From: Thermococcus sp. M39
GTDB taxonomy: Archaea; Methanobacteriota_B; Thermococci; Thermococcales; Thermococcaceae
Length of the DNA: 64,000 nucleotides
Direction: 5' to 3'
Assembly: GCF_012027325.1 (NCBI RefSeq)
Contig: NZ_SNUG01000001.1
Span: 186,001-250,000 of the forward strand
A program made the translations under genes and the position numbers. The first letter of the stretch is position 1. Every line of letters begins with the position of its first letter. This document shows positions 10,497 through 18,190 of this stretch, piece after piece. The notes under the pieces are model-generated. The model had not been told where the DNA came from. It saw only the letters and a list, made by a program, of their open reading frames with translations, and did not search any database.

Positions 10497-10513
10497 ATCA
10501 CCCCTAAGGTGAT
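10497..10513. promoter_or_regulatory. Inverted repeat over the nadE leader (candidate operator)
   Basis: ATCACC and GGTGAT form a perfect 6-bp inverted repeat with a 5-nt spacer (CCTAA) immediately upstream of the nadE start. One arm is the ribosome binding site. A TATA-like ATTTTATAT lies next to it on the minus strand. A protein bound here would block initiation, but part of the symmetry may be coincidental because GGTGAT is the usual ribosome binding site. Confidence 0.35.
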
Positions 10514-10539
10514 ATAAAATAAAAGAAAGCTTTAAACCT

Positions 10540-11604
10540 TTACATTTCAACGGCAAGTATCTTCACGTGTTTATCTCTGTTTTTTATGAGCTCCTCGAAG
10601 CCTTTCTCTATTATTTCTTCCAGCTTAACCTTTGAAGTTATTAGAGGTTTAACATCAACTCTCTTTGATGCAACTAAAGAAATTCCCCTACAGAAGTCAT
10701 CGGCGCTGTGGGAGACCGATCCAATTATACTTTTTTCTCCAACTACAAGTCCTTTAGCATCAAAAGAGGTTAGGCATTTAAAAACTCCCAGAGCAACTGC
10801 TCTACCGCCTTTTCTTATGCTCTCTACAGCAACCTTGAACGTTTCGTTTAGTCCGACACACTCAAAGCTGACATCAGCTCCAAGTTCTGTCTCTCCTCTT
10901 ATCTCTTCAATAACTTCCTCAATACTTTTATCACTTGGATCAATTGCTATATCGGCACCGATCTCCTCTGCCTTCTTTCTCCTTGCTTTGGAAGGCTCTA
11001 CAACAATTATTTTCCCTGCTCCAGAAGCTTTTGCAACCAAGAGGACACATAAGCCAATGGGTCCAGCACCAATTATCACTACGCTGTCACCGGGCATCAG
11101 CTGAGCCTTTTTAACAGCTCTAACGCCGACTGAGAGCGGCTCAACTAATGCACCCTCTTCAAATGAAACGCTATCCGGTATTTTGTATGCCTGATATGGC
11201 CTGACTAAGGCATATTCGGCAAAACCTCCGTCTTCACTTAGCCCCGTTACTCCAAAGTTTACACATAGGTTTTCCATACCTCTCTTACAGAAGTAGCACT
11301 CGCCGCAGTGAATTACTGGAAAGACAGCAACCCTATCACCTACTTCAAAGCCTTTAACTCCTTCTCCGACCTCAACAACTTCGCCAGCAAATTCATGACC
11401 AATGGTGACTGGAGCAGTTTTTCCTGTGAGGGGGTGGGGCTCTTTGGTTGGTATAAAAATTGGGCCATTTAGATACTCATTTAAGTCTGTCCCACAGATG
11501 CCACAGGCTTTTACTTTGATTTTAATGAAGCCTGGCTTTATACTTGGCTCTCTAACTTCTTCGAGCCTTAGGTCTCTCTTCCCGTACCATCTAACCGCGA
11601 GCAT
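10540..11604 (-). CDS. Zinc-dependent medium-chain alcohol/polyol dehydrogenase
   Basis: This 354-residue MDR enzyme has the catalytic-zinc motif GHEFAGEVVEVGEGV, a structural-zinc cysteine cluster (CGECYFCKRGMENLC) and a Rossmann motif GAGPIGL. The region CGICGTDLNEYLNGP and the long insert after it resemble (R,R)-butanediol/sorbitol dehydrogenases more than threonine dehydrogenase. It should oxidise a secondary alcohol or polyol with NAD(P)+. ATG 11604 has GGTGA upstream; GTG 11613 is less likely. The exact substrate cannot be assigned. It may be cotranscribed with nadE downstream. Confidence 0.85.
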   Translation of the reverse strand: MLAVRWYGKRDLRLEEVREPSIKPGFIKIKVKACGICGTDLNEYLNGPIFIPTKEPHPLTGKTAPVTIGHEFAGEVVEVGEGVKGFEVGDRVAVFPVIHCGECYFCKRGMENLCVNFGVTGLSEDGGFAEYALVRPYQAYKIPDSVSFEEGALVEPLSVGVRAVKKAQLMPGDSVVIIGAGPIGLCVLLVAKASGAGKIIVVEPSKARRKKAEEIGADIAIDPSDKSIEEVIEEIRGETELGADVSFECVGLNETFKVAVESIRKGGRAVALGVFKCLTSFDAKGLVVGEKSIIGSVSHSADDFCRGISLVASKRVDVKPLITSKVKLEEIIEKGFEELIKNRDKHVKILAVEM

Positions 11605-11621
11605 TTTTTTCACCTGGCATT

Positions 11622-11639
11622 CATGAACAAAAATTCATG
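11622..11639. promoter_or_regulatory. Palindrome upstream of the alcohol dehydrogenase gene
   Basis: CATGAA-CAAAAA-TTCATG is a perfect inverted repeat 18 bp before the dehydrogenase start. It lies between an AT-rich TATA-like stretch (about 11641-11655, minus strand) and the start codon, a position where an archaeal repressor could act. There is no known regulator match. Confidence 0.35.
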
Positions 11640-11684
11640 GATTTAATTCTTTCCCTTTAATTCTTGAAGAAATGACAACCCAAC

Positions 11685-11693
11685 TTTTTTATA
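11685..11693 (+). promoter_or_regulatory. TATA box of mobA
   Basis: TTTTTTATA lies 31-39 bp before the mobA ATG. An archaeal start about 25 nt downstream would give a leader of roughly 10 nt carrying GAGGAAG as ribosome binding site. Confidence 0.6.
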
Positions 11694-11723
11694 CCCCTTG
11701 CTATGTAGGGGGATGCGAGGAAG

Positions 11724-12299
11724 ATGATAGCGGCAGTACTGGCTGGTGGAAAATCCCGAAGATTTGGTGAGAATAAGCTACTCTACAAAGTTGATGGAAA
11801 ACCTATTATCATGCACACCATAGAGCGGTTGCTGAAAGCTGAGGATATTGATGATGTAGTAATTGTTACATGCCAAGAAAAAAAGGAAGACTTTGAGGCA
11901 TTAGGGTTTAGAGTTCTGATTGATGACCTTTTAGTTGGGCCGATTGGGGGCATTTTTGTGACTCTAAAAGAGGTTGGCGATGCCTTCATTGCGGCTGGGG
12001 ACATGCCACTGATAAACCCAAAATTTGTGGACTACATTGTTGAGCGCTTTTATGAGAGTAAATCTTTGGCATGCATCCCAATGTGGGTAAATGGATATAT
12101 AGAGCCGTTGCATGCTGTTTACTCCAAGGATTTTCTCCCCATTTTAAAAGAGCAGATAGAGAAAGGAGAGTACATGATTCGAAAAGCGATAGAGAGGGCA
12201 AATCCTTGTTATATTACGATTGATGACCTTCCTGAAGAATTTAAAGAGAGCTTCTTTAACATAAACACGAAGCATGATTTAAAACGTCTTTTGGGTTGA
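11724..12299 (+). CDS. mobA: Molybdenum cofactor guanylyltransferase (MobA-like)
   Basis: This 191-residue nucleotidyltransferase has the MobA signature LAGGKSRRFGENKL at the N-terminus, the central GPIGGI and the metal-binding AAGDMPLI. The family transfers GMP from GTP to the molybdopterin/tungstopterin cofactor; Thermococcales use tungstopterin enzymes heavily. The length matches family members of about 190-200 residues. It stands alone between a divergent dehydrogenase and a convergent broken acetyltransferase. A related sugar-phosphate nucleotidyltransferase role is less likely given the motif order. Confidence 0.88.
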   Translation: MIAAVLAGGKSRRFGENKLLYKVDGKPIIMHTIERLLKAEDIDDVVIVTCQEKKEDFEALGFRVLIDDLLVGPIGGIFVTLKEVGDAFIAAGDMPLINPKFVDYIVERFYESKSLACIPMWVNGYIEPLHAVYSKDFLPILKEQIEKGEYMIRKAIERANPCYITIDDLPEEFKESFFNINTKHDLKRLLG

Positions 12300-12316
12300 G
12301 CACAGCGATAGGGTTT

Positions 12317-13239
12317 TCACAGTGTCTTCGCAAGAATGACAAATATGTCAAGGACTTTGGGCTTGAAAGCTCCAATTTTTTCAAGGTCTTTTTCTGAGAT
12401 TGAAGTCCTAATCTCTTTAAATCCTAACTCCTTTGCTCTACTTCCAATCTGCAAAATAAGCTTTTCAGCGTCTTCTCCCCATGCATATAACGTTGCAATG
12501 TCTTTTCCAAAGAAGCTTCCCTCAAGGATATAATAGCTCTCTCTGATTTGTCCGCTCTCAAAGTAAAGAGCATCATCTACCCAGCTATTCTATCCTTGAA
12601 TGGTGTGAACCAGTGATGATAAGAGCTCTGAAATTTTCCGAGAATTATTTCTTTGTCTTTGACTTCTTCCCAAGAGAACTCTCGAACGCTAAATTCGGCT
12701 TTAACATCTTTATTCGGAAGCATTGAGAGGTTGAGACTGATGAAGCAGCCCTTATGAAGAATGTCTTTAATTCCAACTTTTTCATAAAATCCTACTGCTT
12801 CTTTCTCTGGTGTAACTGTTAAAAGTCCACATTTCTCTTTTCTTGCAAGCTCTTCAGCTGCTTTTACAAGTTCTCGTCCTATTCCTTGTCCTCTAAACTC
12901 CCTGTGAACTTCAAGGACATCTATGTGGGCTATCTTCTTGATTCTTCCATTTATGCGCTCTTCGCTTATGAACAGCTCTAATTCTCCAACAATTTTGCCT
13001 TCAATTTCTGCTACCAGTGGAATCTGTCCGTTAAGAAGGAGGTTATTCAAATGAATGGCACATGTTTCAATACTCATCCAAGGTCCACCGTGCAGATACC
13101 TTTCCTTGAGGGTTAAATTATCGTAGAAATCTGCTTCTCTTCTCTGTCCATTTTCGTAGTGATACCACTCTTCTACATCGGAGCAGTGGACTTTTACAAT
13201 CCCATTAGTATCTTCAAGCTTGGCAATCCTAATCTTCAT
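12317..13239 (-). pseudogene. GNAT-family acetyltransferase, frameshifted
   Basis: The first segment (start ATG 13239 after GGTGATG; stop at 12577) encodes a GNAT domain with the acetyl-CoA loop EFRGQGIGRELVKAAEE and a C-terminal extension. Right after the premature TAG, the -1 frame continues as good coding sequence for about 88 codons (starting VDDALYFESGQIR, ending DIFVILAKTL) to TGA at 12317. Joining the frames gives one protein of about 305 residues. A single missing base near 12577-12590 explains the break, by real mutation or sequencing error. The downstream half keeps Thermococcus-like codon use, so the lesion is recent. An N-acetyltransferase of unknown substrate, 29 nt after the TPR gene and probably cotranscribed with it. 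Confidence 0.8.
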
Positions 13240-13268
13240 TCCATCACCAATGAAAATTGAAAAAAGAA

Positions 13269-14228
13269 TCAAAGCTCAGCTTCGCCTAAAAATTCGAGTA
13301 AATCAAGCAGCCTTCTGTCTTTAACTTTAAGCACTGCCTCACTTACTTCTTCCCTCCCAACCTTGCCATCTTTGAACAGTGCAATTGCTTTAATGCCCTC
13401 AAAGAAGTCCTTTAGCTCCGGAATGGCATTGGCGAACATATCAATGTTATTGTAAATTATCTCGAATTCATCTTCGATCATGAGCTGCCAGATTACGTCA
13501 ATTAGTGCATCAAATGCAATATCGAAGTACTCCCCTTCCTTAGCTTCTATCATAGCATAGAGGCACTCCTGTAGAGCAGCTTCATAGTTGTCCTGCTCTT
13601 CAAATATTTCTTCAAATGCTAAGTGAATTTGGGCTTTGAGCTGGGGTTTGTCAAGAACCTTTGGCAAAATCTCGGCTAGTTTTGCTTTTGCTGTTGGAAT
13701 GTCTCCTTTCTCAAAAGTTACGTATGCTCTATAAATCTGGATGTGGAGCACATCTTCATCTCTTCCAAGTTCTTTCAGAATCTCTTCTGCTTTCTCCATT
13801 AGTTCGAGTGCTTTGTCGTATTCCATTAGTTCCTCATGGATAAGTGCCATGTTGTAGTAAACCTTTGCGATGTTTTCCTTATTTCCTTTCTCTGTCTCTT
13901 CTTCAAGTATCTGTCTGTAAAGATCAAGAGACTTCTCGAGATTTCCAATTAGGAAGTATAAATCTGCTAGGTGATATTTAGCTTCGAATGTGTCTTCCTT
14001 CTCAGCGAGCTTTTCGAATTCTGATATTTTATCAATTTCAAGGAATTCGAGATAATAGTAAACAACCAACTTGTATAGCTCAGGATCTTTACACTCTAAG
14101 GCTAATTTCTCAGCTTTTTCGAGAACCTCTTTTAAGTCCTCTTCGCTGAGCTCGTCAACCTTATAGTACAAAAGGCGTGCAACCTTTTTGCAGTCCTTTT
14201 CTTCAATTGCTTTAAGAATCTCCTCCAT
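13269..14228 (-). CDS. Tetratricopeptide-repeat protein
   Basis: This 319-residue acidic protein is built almost entirely of paired amphipathic helices. TPR-type repeats are clearest at residues 100-200, for example KVYYNMALIHEELMEYDKAL and ADLYFLIGNLEKSLDLYRQI. It has no signal peptide or membrane segment, so it is a cytoplasmic protein-protein interaction scaffold. ATG 14228 follows GGGGTGA. It lies immediately upstream of the acetyltransferase and may have worked with it. No enzymatic domain is visible and the partner is unknown. Confidence 0.85.
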   Translation of the reverse strand: MEEILKAIEEKDCKKVARLLYYKVDELSEEDLKEVLEKAEKLALECKDPELYKLVVYYYLEFLEIDKISEFEKLAEKEDTFEAKYHLADLYFLIGNLEKSLDLYRQILEEETEKGNKENIAKVYYNMALIHEELMEYDKALELMEKAEEILKELGRDEDVLHIQIYRAYVTFEKGDIPTAKAKLAEILPKVLDKPQLKAQIHLAFEEIFEEQDNYEAALQECLYAMIEAKEGEYFDIAFDALIDVIWQLMIEDEFEIIYNNIDMFANAIPELKDFFEGIKAIALFKDGKVGREEVSEAVLKVKDRRLLDLLEFLGEAEL

Positions 14229-14349
14229 ACTTTCACCCCTAATATTTTTGGAGTTTTGAATATTTAACCTTATGGACTAATTCTTTCGATTGATAATTTG
14301 GAACTAGATGGAGCGATAACCTTTTTACCTCCCCTCCCTACTCTAAATC

Positions 14350-15273
14350 ATGCTTGAAGTTATATTTTTGGGAACCGGCGGGATAATGCCAAATAGAGAG
14401 AGAAATGTTCCTTCAATAGCTCTGCGTTATAATGGTGAGATTATACTTTGGGATGTAGGGGAAGGAACTCTAAGACAGCTCAACATCGCTAAGCTCAGTC
14501 CAATGAGGATTGAAAAGATTTTCATAACTCACTTTCATGGAGACCACTATCTTGGCTTGATGAGCCTAATTCAGACGATGACTCTTTGGAATAGAGAAAA
14601 GCCTCTCCACATTTATGGTCCAAAATATACCTTTGAATTTATACAAAACTATTTGAAGAGCGGCTTTTTTGCTCCGAGCTTTGAAATTCATGTCCATGAG
14701 CTTGGTGAGACAAGGTTAAAATTTGGGGATTATGAAATTTGGAGCTTTAAGGTTGAACACGGCATTCCAGCTTTGGGTTATGTATTTAAAGAAAAAGACA
14801 AGCGTGGAAACTTTGATTTGGAAAAGATTAGCGAGCTCGGCTTAAAACCCGGTCCTTGGATGAAAGAGCTTGAGCTTAAGGGAAATATTGAGATAAACGG
14901 GCAGATTATTTACCTTGAAGATGTCACTGGGGAGAGGAGGAGAGGAGTTAAGGTTGTTTACACGGGAGATACAGAGCCTTGTGGGAGAGTTAAGTTATTC
15001 TCAGAGAGAGCGGATTTGCTTATCCATGAGGCAACTTACCTAAGCGATGAAGAGAGAGGAGAGAGTTACCACACGACGGTGAGCGAGGCATGTGAAGTTG
15101 CAAAGAAGGCTAAAGTTAAGCTTTTGGCTTTGTTCCATAGGGCACCGAGATATGAATATGATGAATATCTCCAAAAAGCGAAGCAGTTGTGTAGCCATAA
15201 ATTTATAGTGCCAAAAGATTTTGATAAAATAAGCTTCAAGGGTGAAAGTTATGAGTTATCTTCGATACGTTAA
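14350..15273 (+). CDS. rnz: Ribonuclease Z (tRNA 3'-end processing)
   Basis: RNase Z cuts the 3' trailer from precursor tRNAs. The 307-residue protein is the short (RNase ZS/ElaC) form of the metallo-beta-lactamase fold. It has the zinc motif THFHGDHYLG near residues 60-69, further ligands in YTGDTEP and HEATY, and the late histidine region LALFHRAPRYEY. The exosite arm is at residues 150-200. ATG 14350 begins a short leader, probably leaderless or nearly so. Its 3' end overlaps the TraB gene start by 23 nt, indicating an operon. Confidence 0.95.
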   Translation: MLEVIFLGTGGIMPNRERNVPSIALRYNGEIILWDVGEGTLRQLNIAKLSPMRIEKIFITHFHGDHYLGLMSLIQTMTLWNREKPLHIYGPKYTFEFIQNYLKSGFFAPSFEIHVHELGETRLKFGDYEIWSFKVEHGIPALGYVFKEKDKRGNFDLEKISELGLKPGPWMKELELKGNIEINGQIIYLEDVTGERRRGVKVVYTGDTEPCGRVKLFSERADLLIHEATYLSDEERGESYHTTVSEACEVAKKAKVKLLALFHRAPRYEYDEYLQKAKQLCSHKFIVPKDFDKISFKGESYELSSIR

Positions 15274-15931
15274 AGTCATTGGAACGATGCACGTCTCTCC
15301 AGAAAGCAGAGAGAGAGTTAAGAAAACAATATTAGAAGAAAAACCGCATGCAATAGCTATAGAGCTTGATAGAAGGAGATTTTATGCAATACAGAATCCT
15401 CAAAAGATGACATTTGGAGATGCAGTTAAGTACGGGAGGAAAGGAATTATTCAGTATATCCTAACAAAAGTTGAGGAAAAGCTGGGAGAAGAGTTTGGTA
15501 TGATGCCCGGTGGGGAAATGATGGAAGCAATAAATCTGGCGGGACTTTTGGGAGTTCCTTTATATCTCATCGATGAGGACATAAATGTTATAACAATGAA
15601 GATCCTCAAAGCACCTTTTAGAGAGAAGCTTTTACTTCTTTTGGAAAGCTTGGCAGTTTTTATGCCCTTACCACTTAAACGCGAGGAAAAGGATATTATT
15701 ATGGATTTTAAAGTCATGATGACTCAGTTTAAAATGAGATATCCCTATCTGTATCGTGTTCTCCTCGAGGAGAGAAACGAGATAATGGCTAGGAATTTAA
15801 TCGCCATTGTGGACAGTTTAAAAGCAAATGGGGTTAAAAAACCTAAAGTCGTTGCAGTCGTTGGTTTGGGACATAAGAAAGGTATAGAGAAGATATTGAA
15901 CTCGCATAAGGCTTTTATATCGCCAAGATGA
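15251..15931 (+). CDS. TraB/PrgY-family protein
   Basis: This protein of about 226 residues has the TraB-domain motifs VIGTMHVSPES at the N-terminus, AIELDRRRF, and the late VGLGHKKG. The family resembles TIKI/GumN-like predicted metalloproteases and includes the enterococcal pheromone-shutdown protein. Its cellular job in archaea is unknown. ATG 15251 is preceded by GGTGA. The extra C-terminal membrane segments of the longer bacterial forms are absent. It overlaps the RNase Z gene and is followed closely by a zinc-ribbon gene. Confidence 0.85.
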   Translation: MSYLRYVKVIGTMHVSPESRERVKKTILEEKPHAIAIELDRRRFYAIQNPQKMTFGDAVKYGRKGIIQYILTKVEEKLGEEFGMMPGGEMMEAINLAGLLGVPLYLIDEDINVITMKILKAPFREKLLLLLESLAVFMPLPLKREEKDIIMDFKVMMTQFKMRYPYLYRVLLEERNEIMARNLIAIVDSLKANGVKKPKVVAVVGLGHKKGIEKILNSHKAFISPR

Positions 15932-15950
15932 TGTAGTTTTGGTGATAATT

Positions 15951-16127
15951 ATGGAAAGGCAACAGTTAAGATGCCCGTTATGTGGCGGAACAGATTTTCG
16001 AGTTGAAGAAGGAAAGCTCGACAGTAAATGGGGGTTTACAGCTCATAAAGTGAAGATAGTCATCTGCAAAAACTGTGGCTATGTTATGATGTTCTACAAA
16101 GGAAGAACTATCTGGGACTTTGATTGA
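15951..16127 (+). CDS. Small zinc-ribbon protein
   Basis: This 58-residue protein has two CxxC knuckles (CPLCG near residue 7 and CKNCG near residue 42) in a short beta-rich ribbon, the form found in many archaeal nucleic-acid-binding and adaptor proteins. ATG 15951 has GGTGAT upstream. It is the third gene of the rnz-TraB cluster, 19 nt after the TraB stop. The function is not known; the zinc-ribbon call is firm. Confidence 0.75.
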   Translation: MERQQLRCPLCGGTDFRVEEGKLDSKWGFTAHKVKIVICKNCGYVMMFYKGRTIWDFD

Positions 16128-16180
16128 AGCAAGTGTTAAGGTTTATATTTGGACGGCTTAATGTACTTTGGGGATGAGAG

Positions 16181-16360
16181 ATGATAGAACGCTTAAAGCA
16201 GATGCTTCGCGTTGATGTGATAGACGTTGAATACTCTGGGGACAAGATTATAGTGTATGTTCCAAAAGATCAGGTAAGAATTGCTGTTGGAAGCGGAGGT
16301 TCTGCTGTAAAAGCTGCAGAGCTTGTCTTGGGAAAGAAGATTGAAATCAGGGGGAGATAA
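16181..16360 (+). CDS. Short KH-domain protein
   Basis: This 59-residue ORF starts at ATG 16181 after GGGGATGAGAG and ends one base before the next start. The sequence VPKDQVRIAVGSGGSAVKAA followed by a hydrophobic strand matches the type II KH fold with the G-x-x-G loop (GSGG), similar to the KH domains of NusA. It should bind single-stranded RNA. Its position after a zinc ribbon and RNase Z fits an RNA-related role, but that is inference. It is easily missed because of its size. Confidence 0.75.
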   Translation: MIERLKQMLRVDVIDVEYSGDKIIVYVPKDQVRIAVGSGGSAVKAAELVLGKKIEIRGR

Positions 16361-16361
16361 T

Positions 16362-16949
16362 GTGACTCTTAGAGATTTTAGGAAGCAGGAGCTTGAAGAT
16401 TTGGCGGTTTCATATATAGTGTTGCTAATTCTGTTCTCAAACTTTGAGCTAAAGAACATGCCTTATGTAGCTTTGGCTGTTTTGACGGCTTTTGTTTTCC
16501 ATGAATTGGCTCATAGGCAGGTTGCGAAGAGATATGGGTACGTAGCTTTTTACAAGCGATGGGACACTGGAATTTTAATAGCCCTCTTGCTTGGCATAGT
16601 GGGGAAGATAATATTTGGTCATGCAATATTTTTTGCCGCATTAGGGGCTGTTTACATCTATGCCCCTTATCAGTATTGGGAGGATAGAGAAGCAGAGGGA
16701 TGGATAAGCTTATCTGGACCTTTGACAAACATAATAGTTGGAATAGTCGCTTTAATTTTGCTGAAGACGTTATCGCTTCCACTTCATGCAATGATATCCT
16801 TGTTCTACACTGCTATAGTGAACTTCTGGATAGCGTTCTTCAACCTTTTGCCGTTTCCACCTCTCGATGGCTACAAAGTCCTCAAGTGGAACGCTGGCTA
16901 TTGGGCTGTTGCAATTGGGGTAGCGTATATTCTAAGGTCTCTGGTTTGA
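16362..16949 (+). CDS. Site-2 protease (M50)-like membrane metalloprotease
   Basis: This 195-residue protein has about five membrane segments. The zinc motif HELAH is at about residues 47-51 and a second ligand motif LLPFPPLDGYK at about residue 165, both in the order of family M50 (Rip/S2P). GTG 16362 follows GGGGGAGAT and is one base after the KH gene stop; longer starts would overlap that gene. The family cleaves membrane-embedded substrates, often in signalling. It lacks PDZ or CBS modules, so it is a minimal archaeal form with an unknown substrate. Confidence 0.87.
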   Translation: MTLRDFRKQELEDLAVSYIVLLILFSNFELKNMPYVALAVLTAFVFHELAHRQVAKRYGYVAFYKRWDTGILIALLLGIVGKIIFGHAIFFAALGAVYIYAPYQYWEDREAEGWISLSGPLTNIIVGIVALILLKTLSLPLHAMISLFYTAIVNFWIAFFNLLPFPPLDGYKVLKWNAGYWAVAIGVAYILRSLV

Positions 16950-16957
16950 TTCCTTTT

Positions 16958-16996
16958 CAACACTTCCGGTGATACACAAGGGAAAAGTTAAAATAC
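16958..16996 (+). promoter_or_regulatory. pgiA promoter with a partial Thermococcales glycolytic motif
   Basis: CAACAC-TTCCG-GTGATA at 16958-16974 matches the TGM consensus TATCAC-N5-GTGATA perfectly in the right half and 4 of 6 bases in the left. A TATA-like GTTAAAATAC follows at 16987-16996, about 34 bp before the pgiA ATG. TGM is the site of the TrmBL1/Tgr sugar regulator. Its place upstream of TATA is the arrangement reported for activation. Confidence 0.5.
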
Positions 16997-17029
16997 TTGC
17001 TGCATTAGGCTATATTAGAGGTGATGCTG

Positions 17030-17599
17030 ATGTACAAAGAGCCATTCGGTGTTAAGCTCGATTTTAAAACTGGAATAATTGAAAATGCCAAAAAGTTAGT
17101 GAGAAAGCTGAGCGACATGAAAGGGTATTTCCTTGATGAGGAGGCATGGAAAGAGCTTGTAGAAAAGGAAGACCCAGTTGTCTATGAGGTTTATGCAGTT
17201 GAGCAGGAGGAGAAAGAGGGAGATTTAAACTTTGCAACAACTGTTCTCTATCCAGGAAAAGTTGGAAAGGAATTCTTCTTCACAAAGGGTCACTATCATG
17301 CAAAGGCTGATAGAGCAGAAATCTACTTTGCTTTGAAAGGAAAAGGTGGAATGCTTTTGCAGACACCGGAGGGAGATGCGAAGTTTATTGAAATGGAGCC
17401 CGGGACAATAGTTTATGTTCCACCCTATTGGGCTCACAGGACAGTCAATACGGGGAATGAACCCTTCATATTCTTAGCTGTTTATCCAGCTGATGCTGGT
17501 CACGACTACGGAACGATAAAGGAGAGGGGCTTTTCAAAGATAGTCGTTGAAGAAGACGGTAAGGTTATTGTTAAAGACAATCCAAAGTGGAAAGATTAA
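17030..17599 (+). CDS. pgiA: Cupin-type phosphoglucose isomerase
   Basis: This enzyme interconverts glucose 6-phosphate and fructose 6-phosphate. The 189-residue length and start (MYKEPFGVKLDF) match the archaeal cupin PGI and not the large bacterial/eukaryotic enzyme. The metal-binding cupin motif GHYHAKADRAEIY is at about residues 86-98, and the second histidine is in YWAHRTVN. ATG 17030 follows GGTGAT; upstream in-frame starts are inside the ribosome binding site. It serves the modified Embden-Meyerhof pathway together with the glucokinase 1.3 kb downstream. Confidence 0.97.
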   Translation: MYKEPFGVKLDFKTGIIENAKKLVRKLSDMKGYFLDEEAWKELVEKEDPVVYEVYAVEQEEKEGDLNFATTVLYPGKVGKEFFFTKGHYHAKADRAEIYFALKGKGGMLLQTPEGDAKFIEMEPGTIVYVPPYWAHRTVNTGNEPFIFLAVYPADAGHDYGTIKERGFSKIVVEEDGKVIVKDNPKWKD

Positions 17600-17665
17600 A
17601 TTGTCTTGTTTTGAATTTCCTCTTACTTCTTCTAAGTTGTGATAAAATTGTTCATGAGAGAAATA

Positions 17666-17676
17666 TTTATATATAA
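17666..17676 (+). promoter_or_regulatory. TATA box of the secreted-protein gene pair
   Basis: TTTATATATAA lies about 47-57 bp before the ATG at 17723. A transcript starting about 25 nt downstream would have a leader of roughly 25 nt with the strong ribosome binding site GGAGGGGGG. Confidence 0.6.
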
Positions 17677-17722
17677 CTTTAGCAGATAGTGTAATTGAAA
17701 CTTTCTCTTTGGAGGGGGGCGA

Positions 17723-18190
17723 ATGCAAAGAAGAATAGTAAGTTTGATTATTGGAATTTTGTTTTTGGTAAGCTTGCCACAGAATAACAAGGTTTCAGCA
17801 GATTACGCAGTTTCGTGGAATGTATATGACGGATGGGGCTATGTTATTCTATGGGACACTATTCCAAATCCGGATAATCCAGATTTGACATATATTGCAT
17901 ATGAGGTCTATACTCAATTGGATCTAAGATGGGAACTTATTGGATGGGTTAGACCAACAGTAAAAGTTGATACATTAGATACAGGGGAAGGTTGGGTTTA
18001 TGTGGGATCAGGAGGCTTTTACCTTACTTCAGGATGGTTTAAGTTCTATGATGAGGCCGGCTACATTATCAATGCATATACGGACCAGCCAGTTTATGCT
18101 AATGCATTTTCTTGGGATTATCCAAATATTGGGGTAGATACTACATTTAGATTCTCTTGGACTTATGAATACAGGGGGTATAGTCCATGA
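17723..18190 (+). CDS. Small secreted protein of unknown function
   Basis: This 155-residue protein begins with a clear signal peptide (basic MQRR, then a hydrophobic stretch ending near residue 27). The mature part is rich in Trp, Tyr and Asp, with repeated aromatic strands (WNVYDGWGYVILWDTIPNPD), suggesting an extracellular beta fold. There are no cysteines or known motifs. It overlaps the next gene in ATGA, so the two are translated together. The segment is AT-rich and lies between two conserved glycolytic genes, which suggests an accessory insertion. Function not recognised. Confidence 0.7.
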   Translation: MQRRIVSLIIGILFLVSLPQNNKVSADYAVSWNVYDGWGYVILWDTIPNPDNPDLTYIAYEVYTQLDLRWELIGWVRPTVKVDTLDTGEGWVYVGSGGFYLTSGWFKFYDEAGYIINAYTDQPVYANAFSWDYPNIGVDTTFRFSWTYEYRGYSP

